Shown one piece after another: positions 35,215 to 48,100 of a stretch of DNA of 64,000 nt. The position numbers and the translations under genes are program-made. Below the pieces are notes generated by a model. The model made no database searches. It had not been told where the DNA came from and saw nothing but the letters and a program-made list of their open reading frames with translations. The stretch covers positions 558,001 through 622,000 of the forward strand of contig JBCAML010000018.1 of the NCBI GenBank assembly GCA_038503075.1, given 5' to 3'. Numbering within the stretch: the stretch's first letter is position 1; each line of letters opens with the position of its first letter. This stretch comes from Gyromitra esculenta (Eukaryota > Ascomycota > Pezizomycetes > Pezizales > Discinaceae).

Positions 35215-36132
35215 TTATAGTATTATTCTAAGTTCATTCGATAAGACGAAGGAAATTAATTAGTACAATGATCAAGTAGGACTATTATGAGAAGACTAAC
35301 GTGTGCACAACGATCCCAGCTGATGGTTTAGGTAAATGGTTGAGTTGGGGACGTAAATGGTTGGGATGAAAGAGAAATGTTTTCAGAATTTGATCCTGGG
35401 AGTATTGGGAGTAATGAGATTTAGAGTTTCAGCCACTTTTTGAGGTGGCGGATTCTATGCCATTTTTCCCAAAGGGCGGGAAGGCAATAGAATGGATGAG
35501 ATCCCCATCCAACTGCTCCTCCACCTCCCTCCCCCACCAAGACACATACAGCCATCCACATATGGTACTCCAACACCAAAAATACTAAGTACTAGATTCA
35601 TGAAACTGCAAAAATTAAAGCATAACTTGAATCTTACGGCCCTAAAAAAGGGGGGAGCTATCCTCAAAAAAATCACAATAGAAATAGAAATATATCCCTA
35701 CCTCAGCAAAAATTCCCAATAAATCAAGGCATGAAATACTGATAAAAATGACGGACTGTCTGGCTACTTTTATGTATAACGTCTGTTGATTATCAACCAA
35801 TTCCTAGTTATTTCCCCACTAGATTTAACATGCCAACTGTTCCTTATCTATTATTAATGTCTACTCTTGTCATAACTATGCTAGACTAGGATTGAACAGG
35901 AATCATATGTAGATAACGCTACCAATTCCCTTATAAAAAAGCCGCTGGACCAAGTAAGAAAACAAAAAAAAATGCTAAGCTTTTAGCGCCTCAGACTCAA
36001 AAAAAAAAACGAACGAAAAAATACAGAAGAAAAAATACAGAAGCTCTCATAAACCCCACTGAAGGGGTCCATGTGTATAAATTAACAACCACCAATTATT
36101 CTTGTCCAACCGAAATACGCCATTACCAAGGA
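35215..36132. other. Spacer, about 0.9 kb
   Basis: This holds the promoter side of the small secreted protein and the 3' side of the F-box gene. A-rich tracts occur near 35965-36035. No gene seen. Confidence 0.45.
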
Positions 36133-38251
36133 TTACCATGGACTCCCGAAATCAAAAACCACGATACCCACCTGCATACCCCCAACACCTTCGTCTTCCA
36201 ATCCCACCCCCATCCCTACTGCAGCATCTTTCTTCCATCGAGTCCGCAAAGCAAGATGCCGTTCAGACCACTGAACACCGTGAAGGAATTCATTGTAAAC
36301 TTCTCCTCGCACCTCTAGCACTGGCACTCCTTTTCTTCTAGATCTCCCTCTATACGTGCCTTCGCTACTATATAGCGGGTCGTTGACGATTCTAAATGCT
36401 TCCCCACCTGCACCTCCAGTAGCAGGCGTAAGTAGCCCACCAGTTAGAGTTTTTCGTTCCTTTTGATTCATGATACGCTCTCCGCCCTCCTCATAACCAG
36501 CGAATTGGTAGCTGCCAACATCGATGCGGAAGCGCCGCATACCACCTGTGTATTCGCCCCCCGGTTCATGCTCCGACTTCACATTGTAGAAAGTCGCGCT
36601 GCATTGTTCCTCTGGCAGGAATATCTCAAACCGCTGACAGCGGTCTCTATAAGTGATCTTCTTCCTTCGCAATTGCGGTAATACCAGTTGCCCATTTAGT
36701 GTCATAGTTTGCGGCATTGCTAGTGGTCCATTTAGTAATAGATGCGGTGGTGGAGGTAGTGGAGGTGCAACAAGGCCAGCTTGGGGGTTATGTGGTGGTA
36801 CAGGTGGAATATCAGTGGCAATATCGAACCTTCGTTGAAAATCACGATTTTCATCGATCTTGGAGCGATATATGGATTGAATCATCTCAAACCCCTTTTC
36901 CCCGGAGGCTGAGTTTTTGCGGGTAGGTTGGACAGACCATGCGGAGAAGGCGACAGTTTCTGGCATAATGCCGTCTTCGTCGCCAGAGTCGGAATCGTCT
37001 CCATCGAAATACTCTTCCGACATATGGAGTACTTCTGAGCTTGAGAAGGAGGATGAGGGGACGATCAACTCAGAGCCACGGGAACCACCCAAACGCTTAT
37101 CGCCAAAAAGAAAACAAGACTCGACAATCCAAAATACTTCACCCTTGGGTGGGTAATCCATATACAGGTCACTCTCAATAAAGACTCTCGTCCCAACTCT
37201 AACCCCCAGAAATGGCGAATGGCGAAGATCATACTTTGCGAGTAGCTTTCCAGGCGGTCCATCATTAATCGAAAATACTCTGACAAATACCGGGCCACAT
37301 TGAGGAGGCGAAACATCCGTATCCTCGTGTAAGATAATCAAACGTTTAAATGGTCTATCTGTAACCATGACAAAAAACTGTTCGCCGTTGGAAATCTCCC
37401 ATGATCGTTCGAGTTCTGTCTCAAGCAAAACAGCGCCTGTGAGGATATCATGAGCGACAAAGTGAAGGACTATAGATGACCGCCCATTTTTGTACTGCGG
37501 CGTTTTGCGAATGTATGTTAGCCGGTCTTGGGCAAAATCGACTTCGCCAAGCAAGCGCTGGGGGAGGTGAATAGGGAGCTTCCAAAGAAGAACGGCAGCT
37601 GGGATAGAGAATATTAGTATCCTAGAAGACGGTTAGCCTTGGATTCCGGGAGCGCAATGATAAATATATAGGAACTCACAAGGCTCTCCTTCCGAATCCG
37701 TATCCATCCTCTGGGGTAACATAAAAATTCAACGTCACGACCAGCAGCCCTTTTCCCATCTGCACATTCAGCCTCGCCCGATCTAAATCCTGGTGCGAGA
37801 TCTGCCCATCATTCAAACAGCACTTATCCAGCTCTACAAGGATTTTGCTGCTTGGCCCCTCTGTAAGGCTTTGTATCCTCAGCACGCGATCCTCGTGGCT
37901 CGTCCATGCAGCGTATCCATCGGCTGCATCCCACTCTATTGAATCGCCATCATTGCAATCCAAGAGCACTTCATGAACCCTTGTCGGTAATCCAAGCCTG
38001 CGAGTATGGTATCTATACGCTGCCCTCCGATACGGTAGGATTACAGACGAAGCAGTGGGATTATCACGGAAATCAACAGCTTCTGCAGTGCGTGGGAAAT
38101 GAGAGATGAGCGCGATCCGAGCAATGTATTCAGACGAGAGCAGACCTCGCCAGGTTTTGGATACGCGCTGGAGACGGATGATGTCGATGGGATCCAGCAA
38201 CTCGATGATCGGGGCGATTTCAAAGTCTCCCAGGCAGGAGAACGGATCCAT
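36133..38251 (-). CDS. F-box protein
   Basis: Two exons, 38251-37680 and 37621-36133, joined over a 58-nt intron with GTGAGT and TCTAG ends, give 686 residues. The N-terminal 45 residues are an F-box (FEIAPIIELLDPIDIIRLQRVSKTWRGLLSS), the adaptor that binds Skp1 in SCF ubiquitin ligases. The rest resembles the beta-rich substrate region of fungal F-box proteins without a clear WD40 or LRR signature. An acidic, Ser-rich insert (FDGDDSDSGDEDG) and a Pro-rich loop (about residues 440-465) interrupt it. The likely role is substrate selection for ubiquitylation; the substrate is unknown. The start is the first ATG of the frame. Confidence 0.8.
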
Positions 38252-39161
38252 GGGTACCGTCTTCGCTTTCCGTTAGTGATTCCGTTAAGATGCAAGAGCT
38301 TACTGTGCCGAGGAGTGAAGTCTAAACAACACTGGCGCGCAAAAGGGTCCGGCGGGGTTTCCCGACTCAGCCGCGTACCGGGACTTCCCGCCTCACCCCA
38401 CGCGAATAACAACGGTTCCTGGCTGCGTGTCAATGGAATGTCTATGGCATAGAACATTTACAAAAACGATACCCAAATTCAAGCAAGTGGCAGACATCTC
38501 GCTACACATCCAAGCACATACTGTACAATGAGACCGCCAGGGTTAGGGGATCAGGTTATTATGTATCGCTTGCGAGTGACGGTTCATGTTTACATACGTG
38601 GGCCATCAATACCAAATACTCTCCCTCTCCAGCATATCATTTCCCTATAAAACCACCAATAGCCAAGCTTCCACATTAACGATCCTAGCCCTGAGGAACA
38701 CTCCCTTATGTCCCAGCAAGTGGTGCAAAGCTAGCTAAGCTGAATTAAACACTTCCTCCTCTTTTTCTTACTCTTTTCGAGTCGTTAGATAACCTCTATC
38801 GAATCACCAACAGCAACATTGCCCACTGTTGTCTGCCATGCTCCACTTCCCTTCCTTCCTTCCTTCCTTCCATTAAAAGCCCTAGACAATCATCGACCAA
38901 CCAGGAAGGTACGTGTAGGAAAATGGCCGTCCAGAAATTGCCTTAGGGTAATCAAGAGAAAACAATCCGCCTTATTCCCTAGGCTCTAGTCTATAGCAAA
39001 CCGATACTTAATTACAAGGGTTGCTTTTCAACCGGGTATTCATTCCTGCGAAACTTGTTGTTTCATAAGGACCGAGTGACAGAGATGCCCTGGAATCAAG
39101 GCGAGGCTGAGGCGAACAGCCAACCAACTGTAGTTCGAGTGACGGTCTATGTCCATAATAG
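38252..39161. other. Divergent spacer between F-box and HTH genes
   Basis: The promoter region for both genes should lie here. A CCTT microsatellite lies at about 38847-38871. No coding signal is seen. Confidence 0.45.
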
Positions 39162-39840
39162 ATGACTTCATCGACAGGGATCCTTCAACCGAACCCGGTT
39201 ATAAAGAACTTACGACTCCGACAACGACAACGACAGTCATCTCTTCGCCACGATAAAATGGAGCACAACATGTCACCCTCAACATCCAGCTCCCCGAAAT
39301 CAAAAACAGAAACCGAAAGGAAAGGTCGACAAAACACGAAAAGAGGCAAAGAAGTCGGCATAGGCAGACGCGGAGCCGCAGTTGCATTAGCAAAAACAGG
39401 CCTCCCAGTTAGGGACATCGCAAAACTAATTCAAGTCCCTTCCTCCACTGTGAGCGGCATCGTTCAACATGCAGAGGAAATGGTCAAGATTAATGGCGGC
39501 GACGCATTGGATGATATCAATCTAAAACCGAAGAAACGTTCGGGGAGACCGAAAAAGTGGAGAGCAGAGGATCAGTTAGTGGTGAGTTAATAACTCCGGA
39601 CCAGGTCAGAGTTGAAGGGCAATATGCCAACCATACCATTGGCAGATCGTCGAGTTATGTACCCGAGATGAGATACAACGGAGTAAACCTTACTCCGTGC
39701 TCGCGAAAGAATGTCCTTTCCCAATCGACGAACACGCGATCAGGAAAATCCTTAGCGAAGCAGGGTATGATCGTCAACGTGATATTCCAGACGAGACGCC
39801 CACATCGCCCTCTTCGGGTTCGATGCAAATGAATAGCTGA
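39162..39840 (+). CDS. Solo bipartite helix-turn-helix protein, transposase-derived type
   Basis: Two exons, 39162-39581 and 39646-39840, give 204 residues. After a Lys/Arg-rich start come a first HTH (GAAVALAKTGLPVRDIAKLI, then PSSTVSGIVQHA), a GRP-core AT-hook-like linker (KKRSGRPKKW) and a second HTH-like region (DEIQRSKPYSVLAKE, then IDEHAIRKILSEAGYDR). HTH, GRPR-like linker, HTH is the order of the bipartite DNA-binding region of Tc1/mariner transposases. The protein then ends (PDETPTSPSSGSMQ) with no DDE/D nuclease downstream. It may be a domesticated DNA-binding protein or the 5' part of a decayed transposon. The intron is supported by phase and by restoration of the second HTH. Confidence 0.65.
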
Positions 39841-41777
39841 AAGCGAGAGAACTCTTTGTAGATAAATTTATATCGAGGCGTGTTTTTCTCTTCCTCTAGC
39901 AAGATGTAATTATTGACTGGAAGCATTACGCTCACTAAAGGAGTACATATCTGAGGGTTGAGAGTTGCTTTGATAAAAACCACGAGGTCAAGCCGCGATT
40001 ATGCTCCGGTAAGCCGTACGTAATGCATGTATGTTAGCTAGAGAAAGATTGATAAGAAGGAAGAATACATATAGGTAATTTTGGATGTATGGAATAATAT
40101 CAAGGAATTTTGGACGAAACGAGAATGTTTGTGCGATGGTCGATATGTGGAAGGAGAAAGCGAAAGCCCCACGAGTTCAAATTTCGGACGAAAGCTAATA
40201 AAACGCCTTTGTAATTACGTTTTCAATAATTTCGCAGCTTCTCGTATAAGCTAGTTTTGTTAGCCACGTGCACATTTTTCATATCACCCGCAAGCCGGAG
40301 GGATCATATCTAGCTTAGACTCCGAACTTAGGAGAGTAGCGGTCAGTAACCTGGTTCTCCGGAGTTTATCCGATCAGGAACTCCCGCTCTCCCGTCGTGG
40401 CGCCGCCGGGCCTTCGTACGCGTGGGAGAAAGCTGGGTCTGAGACTCTGAGGTTTGTCGTTGACGCGAGATAGACGGGTGGGTCTTTGGGTAAACCTGGG
40501 TAAGGCTCATCACCTTCACGAAATGCTGGGACTCCATGGATCGAGGTTTAAGTACCATTACGTTTCTAGAAGCGTTCTAGGAGCTTCCTTAGTGTTCCAC
40601 GGACCCAAAGGGTGGTAGCGAGCACCGAGCTACTTAGTTTACCCTCAGACTGCCACCCACCAAACGCCAACGCGGGCCGCTGGTGCACGTAGGTTATTCC
40701 ACCTGTAAATTTCAGAGAACACGTTGCTAGATGGTTTCCTGGGTAACCCAAATACCTCCCAAAGTAGTTCATGGGTGATTCCTGCTGCCAGATTATGCGA
40801 GTGATAATTTATGAAACCAGGTGCTGAGAAAAGGCCTGTTGCATCTCAAGGCGGTCAAGCACCTGCTCCTGATTGAGGTAGAGAACTAACCGAAAGAAAG
40901 GAAAATCTTCAGCCGCAAGCCACATTTCGCAATTTGCCACCCGAGTTAAGTAGATTTACCATAGGGGCAGGAGAGAGGGTAGGATCAAAGTACTCCGTTA
41001 TTAGGGTTCTAAACTCACAAACAACCACGTACCATACCAGAGCACACGTTCCTACCAAGTCAAAAAAGAATCGATAGGGCTAGAAGTTGGGTCAGCTTAC
41101 AGCCACAGCGAACAATCGAAGAGGATTCTAGAATAGATCCCAGGTTGGGACTTGAGATTGAAATGGAGGGATAGACGCCTTTGGTATTATTGGAAGTCTC
41201 CGCGGGATGAAATCCACCTAACTTTTGAGTTTATACTCACAGAGGATCTAAGAGCTCGAGCAAGTTCGTCAGGCCACCCTCTTCTTTCGGTATGGGCGTC
41301 CGAGATACTGTGGTGAGATGTTTGCCAACAGATTATACCTATGAAGCTATGAGTTAGTAACATTTCCCCAAAAAACATATCAGAACATAAATAGATACTT
41401 AAGGCAGGGGTACAGGGATATATTGAACCATTGTGCGATAGTGAGGGTTTTTACTAAGATAATTAAAGTTTGAAACTAGATTTCTAGAAGATCCTACGTT
41501 GGATATGAATATTGTCAGCTAGGGAAATCGCTACATAATTTTATACGTTTAGCATTGGTTCATAGCATGATTTGTCCCTCGATACTTGTCTGATGTCTAC
41601 GAAGAGGATAATCGAAATTATCAAAGGGGTTTAAAGGGGCCTAACATTACGCAGATGTCCGTTAGCAGAGCCGCAAAACTTGGCGCAGAGCCTCATTCAA
41701 TGTCGCGGCACGTGTAGCTTGGAAGACTTGCAGCTGTGCAACTTCCAGGATAGTACTTCAGCTACAACACCTACCCC
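39841..41777. other. Spacer, about 1.9 kb
   Basis: No DDE-type nuclease or terminal inverted repeats are visible here, which bears on the HTH gene to the left. Only short frames without family resemblance are seen. The right end is the promoter of the DUF7918 gene. Confidence 0.45.
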
Positions 41778-43042
41778 ATGCCCTCTGTTAAAGGCTTCAC
41801 TTGCTCTCTTACCATCGATGGCCATGATGGTCCGGCGATTGAGTATGGTGCTCACCAGGAAGATTCAGATTACGCGTCCGCGTATGTTGTTGCCGAGGAC
41901 TATAAACGCTTCTCGTTAACAGTGACAGCAACGGAATATGTGCACCCAGCCTTAGATGTTGCCGTTTGGATTGATGGGACGTATCAAGATGGACGAATCA
42001 TGGATAAGTTGTCAGAGGAGAAATTCGAATTCAAAGAAAAATTCACCGGGAAGGAGGAGAAACAGGGGAAGAGGATGCTTAAGAAGCTCTGGAGGTTTGG
42101 AGAGTTGAATGTGGGTGGGTTCTCGTACCTCCAGCAGCCGGTATAGTAGATCATAGCAATCGTTGCTAATTCCTTCGCCTCCACTAATAGTGGAAGAGAG
42201 AACTATTGATTGTGAAAATAAGCGGGATATACTCCTAAACCTCGGAACAATCGAGATAGTTGTTCTGCGTTGTGGTAATTCCAAACCTTGCGATGATGAT
42301 GACGACGACGACGACGAACCCGACGAACTACAGCCGCATCCACGAGCAAAATCGTATTGGAAGGATTGGGAGTACGACCAAAATCGCAACCTTCAAAAGA
42401 AAGGGAAACGTATGACGCCCACAACCCATAAAGACAATACCAGAAAGCCTGTCTACGAAACCCATCTTAAAGGAAGAGACCTTCGCCATCGTGTCACCAC
42501 CGATCATGAATTTCTGGTAAGGAGACGCGTCAAAGAGAAGACTATCGAGTACCTAGATAGTTTCGAAAATCCCTATTGCATATTGGTGCTGAATTACCGG
42601 TCACGTGGTTTGTTCATCCACACATGTCTCTATGAGCTAGATTTGATACCTAACCTTACCATCTGGTTTAGGGGCTCTCCAAAACATAGATCTCATCCCT
42701 CGTTCTCCCTCGCCAACACCATCTTCGAATGCTTCTTCATCATCGCCGTCCGAGTCACTTTCTCTTGGCGAGATGGAGCGCTTGGAAAATCTTTCTAGAG
42801 AAGAACTATTGCGAGAGTTTCTTACACTTAAGGTATCTAACTTCGCCTTTTTTTTAATTATTATCTAGTGAAATGTAATCTGATCTTTGCGTCAAAAGCG
42901 AGCTCAGACCGCAAGTGTAAAGATCAAGTTAGAGGAGCAAGAGGAGCAAGAGCAAGAGGGGCGAGCCAGAAAACGAAATAAGGTAAAAATGGAATCAGTA
43001 GAGGCAGAAGATGATCTAGTTGTAGATTTGACCAATGATTAG
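41778..43042 (+). CDS. DUF7918-family protein with SUMO-interaction-like tail
   Basis: Four exons, 41778-42114, 42191-42607, 42672-42832 and 42899-43042, give 352 residues. The start MPSVKGFTCSLTIDG, the beta-rich body and the segment NYRSRGALQNIDLIPRSPSP are typical of DUF7918, a family common in filamentous fungi with no known role. An acidic run of eight Asp (about residues 160-167) lies in the middle. The tail is a Glu/Gln-rich helix and ends DLVVDLTND. That is a hydrophobic core flanked by acids, like a SUMO-interaction motif; this reading is inferred. Reading through the third exon junction without splicing gives an unrelated end, so the 64-nt intron at 42608 is well supported. Confidence 0.8.
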
Positions 43043-44480
43043 CAAAAACGGCATCGATTATGATCTCCGTTTTAGTTTACGTTCCTATTTTTGTTTCGTG
43101 GGTGGTATTCTTGAGTTTCGCTTGCGACTAGATGTCCTAACTGTCGATTTCTCTTCTCTTGACTTTCCTGACTGGACGAATGAAACAACGTCTGGAAATA
43201 TAGGTCCCTTACAGATACTCCGCATCGGTTCCCTCACGTTTATATAAAAATAAGAAATACCATTGTAAGTGACAGCGAATCTGCCGGTTGTTTCACAATT
43301 TTTAATCACGAAAGTCATTTGAAATCTTTCGTGGAGAGCGAACCTAGAGAACATGCGTTTCCATATCCGGATTACCTCATAAAACGTGGGGGCGTATCAC
43401 GTGGCCCTATTCTGTGCGTGGCGGAAAAACCCAACACCCAGTGACTTAAACTCCCGAGTTCTTCTGTCCCGTCGTGAGACCCCGAGATATCTTCCCACAC
43501 ATCGTTAAAGTTGTGGAATTCAAGACCCCACAAAAGCCGAGACCTCACCTCCTAGAAGGGATAAAACTCCGTTGAAACTGGTGGGCATTGGGCACCCGGA
43601 TGGATGATTTTAAAGTAATGTTTCAAACTCATACCACAAAAATTCGGTATTTTTTGCATGAGTATGTCGCAATGTTAGTGTCCCTGATACAATATCAGCC
43701 GCCCACTAAGCGTTTGATCAATATATGTGAGTGATTCTTTATGATGCACACACAGAAACTACCCCAGTAGGGGTGCATGATAAAATATATGTACTCATGG
43801 AGGAAATGCCCGTGAGGCATTTCGAAAGTCACCACACCAATTGTACAAATAGTCACACGCAGGAACCGCCCAGATGCTCTTGGTATTTGTTTAGCAAGTA
43901 CCCGCTACCAGTCATACATGCAACAACAAGCATGAAGAAATCGTGCATGGTTAACCCCCTCGGGATGCGTTCCAGACCTACCTATTGTATAAGATGTTGG
44001 CTGGGCATGTATCGCATGGGTGGTCGCCTTTACCATTAGCATTGGATGTAAGAGTAACACATCCAAGGATCACTTGTATGGGACAACGTTGTACACGTTG
44101 GATTATGGATTATGCGCATTGTGACACTGTTATGCCGTGGTTGTATACTACATGTAGATGTATTACCAGATCATCTATACATATAAACCCTATATACATA
44201 TAGGTAATAGTATCACTTTAATAAAAGGTACAAATAAAGAAGTTAATTTATGTATGGATGCCCGTATTGCAACCAATTGGAAATCTAGATGGAAGTTTGA
44301 GCCGCATTGTTACATCCAGGAATACATGTAGGTATATGTATGTATGCCAAGGCTTTCTGCCCCGCCATCAGCAATACAACCTAAAGCTCCTTCCTAAGCT
44401 CCCCCACCAAACTCAACCACGACAGCGCAGTAGCCAGATCCTTACCACATTCTAAACCAAACTCACCCAACTAAGTAACA
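43043..44480. other. Spacer, about 1.4 kb
   Basis: No gene seen. TACATGTA-like blocks recur near 44150 and 44325. The end contains the leader of the E2 gene. Confidence 0.45.
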
Positions 44481-45132
44481 ATGGCCTCTGCTAGACGAAT
44501 CGGTCGTGTATGATGGATACCCCGACACCGCTGTTGCACAAAGTGACCAAACTAACAAGAGAGCAGGAATACGGCGATATCCAAGCGAACCCTCTTGGGG
44601 GAATATCGATACGCCCTATTGATGAGGATATGTTCAAGTGGAACATCGAGCTCACAGCTCCTAAGGAATCTGTTTACTCTGTTTGTGCTCACTTTCTTCA
44701 CCCGATAGAGCTGAAGCTGACATACGTTTCCGTACGTTTCACAGGGTGGTACATTCAAGCTCCTCCTGACGTTGCCGGTAGACTACCCGTTTAAGCCTCC
44801 CATTCTCAGCTTTCAGACGAAAATCTACCACCCGAACGTCAGCAACGATGATAAAGGTAGCATGTGCCTAGGTATCCTGAGGAGTGATCAATGGAAACCG
44901 AGCTGTAAGATTGCAGCGGTGCTCGAAATGGCCCGTGGGTTGTTACTTGAACCGAATCCGTGAGTTTCATTCCCCTTTTTTTCGGGAGTACATCATTTTA
45001 AACATAACTAATTGACTGGTTGGAGTTAACAGAGATGATGCTGTTGAGACAACTATCGCGGAACAGTACAAAACGGACAAAGCTCAGTTTGAAAAGAACG
45101 CCAAGCAATGGGTGAAGCAGTATGCTAAATAG
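44481..45132 (+). CDS. Ubiquitin-conjugating enzyme E2, single-domain
   Basis: Four exons, 44481-44502, 44562-44680, 44745-44959 and 45033-45132, give 151 residues, the size of a minimal UBC domain. Features in order: an N-terminal helix (start MASARRI), FKWNIEL, G-G-T-F-K, DYPFKPP, the HPN motif (KIYHPN) and the active-site cysteine C91 in KGSMCLGIL. Then come W-K-P-S-x-K-I and a C-terminal helix ending VKQYAK. It should carry ubiquitin from E1 to an E3 ligase, and it resembles the UBC4/5 to UBE2L/UBC group. The junction of exons 1 and 2 is ambiguous (donor at 44503 or 44508). I chose the one that gives the usual helix length. Confidence 0.85.
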
Positions 45133-48100
45133 TTCGGGAATACGCCGGGAAAGAGAAAGGCCAGCAAGCAAAAAAATTAAAAATAAAGGAGGAAAAGAAA
45201 ACGGCTGATTGAAACATGTGTTTCTGGTCTGCTTTCACTCTTGATTTTGGCCAGTCGGCTGTACGATAAAGACTTGACGACAAATTTGAAGATATCCAGA
45301 GAATTCGAATATTACAAGCAAAAAAAACTATTCTGTTCACATTTCTTCTGGCTTCCATGCGGTCAGAATTTGTCATAACGGTGTAAAATGCGTCACTCGG
45401 GCAGAGGTCCGCATGGTTGCACTTAGGCGCTCTTTTTGACCATGGATGTTGTGAAATTACCTCTTCTATGTGATTCCTAGTATCAGTCAGGGTTCCCTAC
45501 CTACCACCCGTTGACGTCAGAAATTTCCCGTACTGAACTCTACAAGTCCCCAAACCCAAGTAGATAGTAAACTGAAGCTGCAACGAGGCTTCAAGAGCTA
45601 TTCTCGCTATCACCATGAAATTAAAAATATGTGATCGAGTTGTAAGTTGTGATCGGAGGTACCGACCCTATTACCAGGTTCAGAGATCTGCCAAGCGCCA
45701 TTCCAACCCACCAAGACGGTTGCTGCCGCTATGCAGCAGTAGGGATTTGATATTAGCGCCAGAGTTCATATGTGTGGCTTTTACCGCTCAAATACACGCG
45801 CGGCAGAGAATTGATCCTAAAGATTGAGCCGAAAACTCTTTGTGATGCTGATGTCGCGTGATAAATTAAGGTTCTATGCCGCATCTCGATCATCAGAGGT
45901 ATTTTGTGGAAGGAGTGATATTCCATGAACCCATTGGTCCCACACCCGTCCCGAAATTGCTTTGTGTTCCCTAAGATATTAAATCCTGCAGCTTGATTAA
46001 TTTGCTTTACTTGGTCAATCAGAAAGCACTTCACAAAATGTCTTTAGCAGTGCTTTGCTGTTCATCCAATTGGTTTTGGGAAGCCATTCACTGATTTCAA
46101 GGCGTCGCTTCAAAGTTCACGTGCACAGCAGGTAAAAATACGATTAACGGGATCCAGTCAATAATATCTGCTCATCAGTTCCAAAAATAAAAATAAAAAA
46201 AACATAAAAAAATTAATTCTATCAAGCCAAATCATCAAGCCTCCGTTCAATGGTCCTTATAGGAGATTACTCTCACTAACCCCAAGAATACTCCAAGGTA
46301 ATACATAAGACGCCCAAGATGATTTGCCTGTTCGCAGCCAACCGTCGCGTGTCATTCCAAGTGACTTTGCTAAAGCTTTCCAAGCCGGGAATTGACCAGC
46401 TCGTCAATGTTCAGAGATCACATGCCCTCGGTCGTCAAAATCAATGTTTCTCTTTTTATCTGACGGAGTCCTAGGAGTCAGCAATCCAGATCTGGGTGCT
46501 GGTCATTTCAAACCGGCATTACGGAAATTCGTGTTGAACGATTTAGTATCGTGACGCGTATGTTTTGCTGAGACACGTTCCGAAGGAGTTGGGAACAATA
46601 TATTCGAATATACAAGGGTTATCCTATTCCGAGCAGGCAATTACGATAGAGAATCAGTATCGTTTTGGCGTTACTATAGAATAGAGCACTTACCCAGTCA
46701 TTGTTGCTACATCGACTGTGGAGGGCCCCTTTCACCCGGGGTTCAATTGTGGGGGCGAAGAAGCTTCAATTCTGACAACCCGTTTCAACCCTCATGAAAT
46801 TTGTATGCGTTTTGACTTTGGTTTGAAGACTCTCGCTTTGGGGTATCTAGGCGAGGGAATGGTGTATGACCAGAAAGGAAGCGACATGACAGGAAACGGG
46901 TTCTCAACGTTTGTGCGGCTCGGGCTTTTCTTTCAGGCTATTGTGCGGTACTTTAACTTAAGGATGTTATAAGTACCGAATAGCTGGCTGGATGGGGATA
47001 CGATGTGCGTTTGTTAACTTTCTTTTTCTTTTTGCAGTTGAAATTAGGTGTTGGTTTTTCTTGGACTACCGACATCAGACGTTGACTGCGGCGTCCTGTC
47101 CGCACGCAAACGAACTGCAGTTCATCTCGTTCTTGCTCTCTCTCGCAGAGCGCGCTTCTTGGGGCCACTCATCTGTTCTTTTTACATGCAAATCTGGTTC
47201 TCGTGTGTAGGCTTGCATTAGGGTATTCAGAACTCAGGAGAGTTCTCTACTAATTCTTAGCTGTCAATTAACCCCCCCCACGGATCCCAAAAGAAGACAA
47301 GGACAAGCATAAACTCACGCAAGTAGGAAGGTCCAACAAGCAACTGCAAACACCGCGGAATACGCAATTGCTATTACAATATTTTTAATTTCCTCGGATC
47401 GTGAAATGTACATATTATGTCATGACAAGTACTTTAAGCAGCTGCGATGTCATTATATACTTACTTTTTGGGTCTCTTATGCAAGCATGGCTCGAAAATC
47501 CTCCTTTAACGGTAGGATCCGCAGCATATGACCTCCACAATCGCTTGTAAATCGTAAATAAAAAAAAGCAATTGCTATTATTCTACCCCTCGCTCGCAAT
47601 CGTTAGCTCTCCAAAAGATTAACCGAGCTGTGGAGTATATAGATGTACCGTGATATATTCGTGTCCGGGCTACGGCGGATGTCCACTACGATGCATCGTG
47701 ATCAACTGTAATATAGTACCAATACACAATGGTCAATGCTTCCCCCATTCCCCCATCTTTTCACCCTTTTCCGTCGTTGTTGTTACTTCATACCTCAAAT
47801 TGCGAAATGCAGGAACGCGGGGTAGATTACTCTACCATTGCAGCTGCAGTGTAAAAACTACCGGATAGACGGACGGACGGAAAGTGTAGACAAGTTTTTC
47901 TTCTGTATTTTATATTTCATTTTTATCTTCTGGTTCCTGTGTGGTTCTAGACAACCTACACTGCCTCAATATCCCCCCTAGTTCTAGATGACCTTTGTGT
48001 TTTTTTTTTCTTTCTTTTTTCTCCACAACTGGGGCTCTATATGCAGGTCCTCCCCCTGCCCTAAAGAATTTAGTACGGATCAATCTACATAGATAGACAA

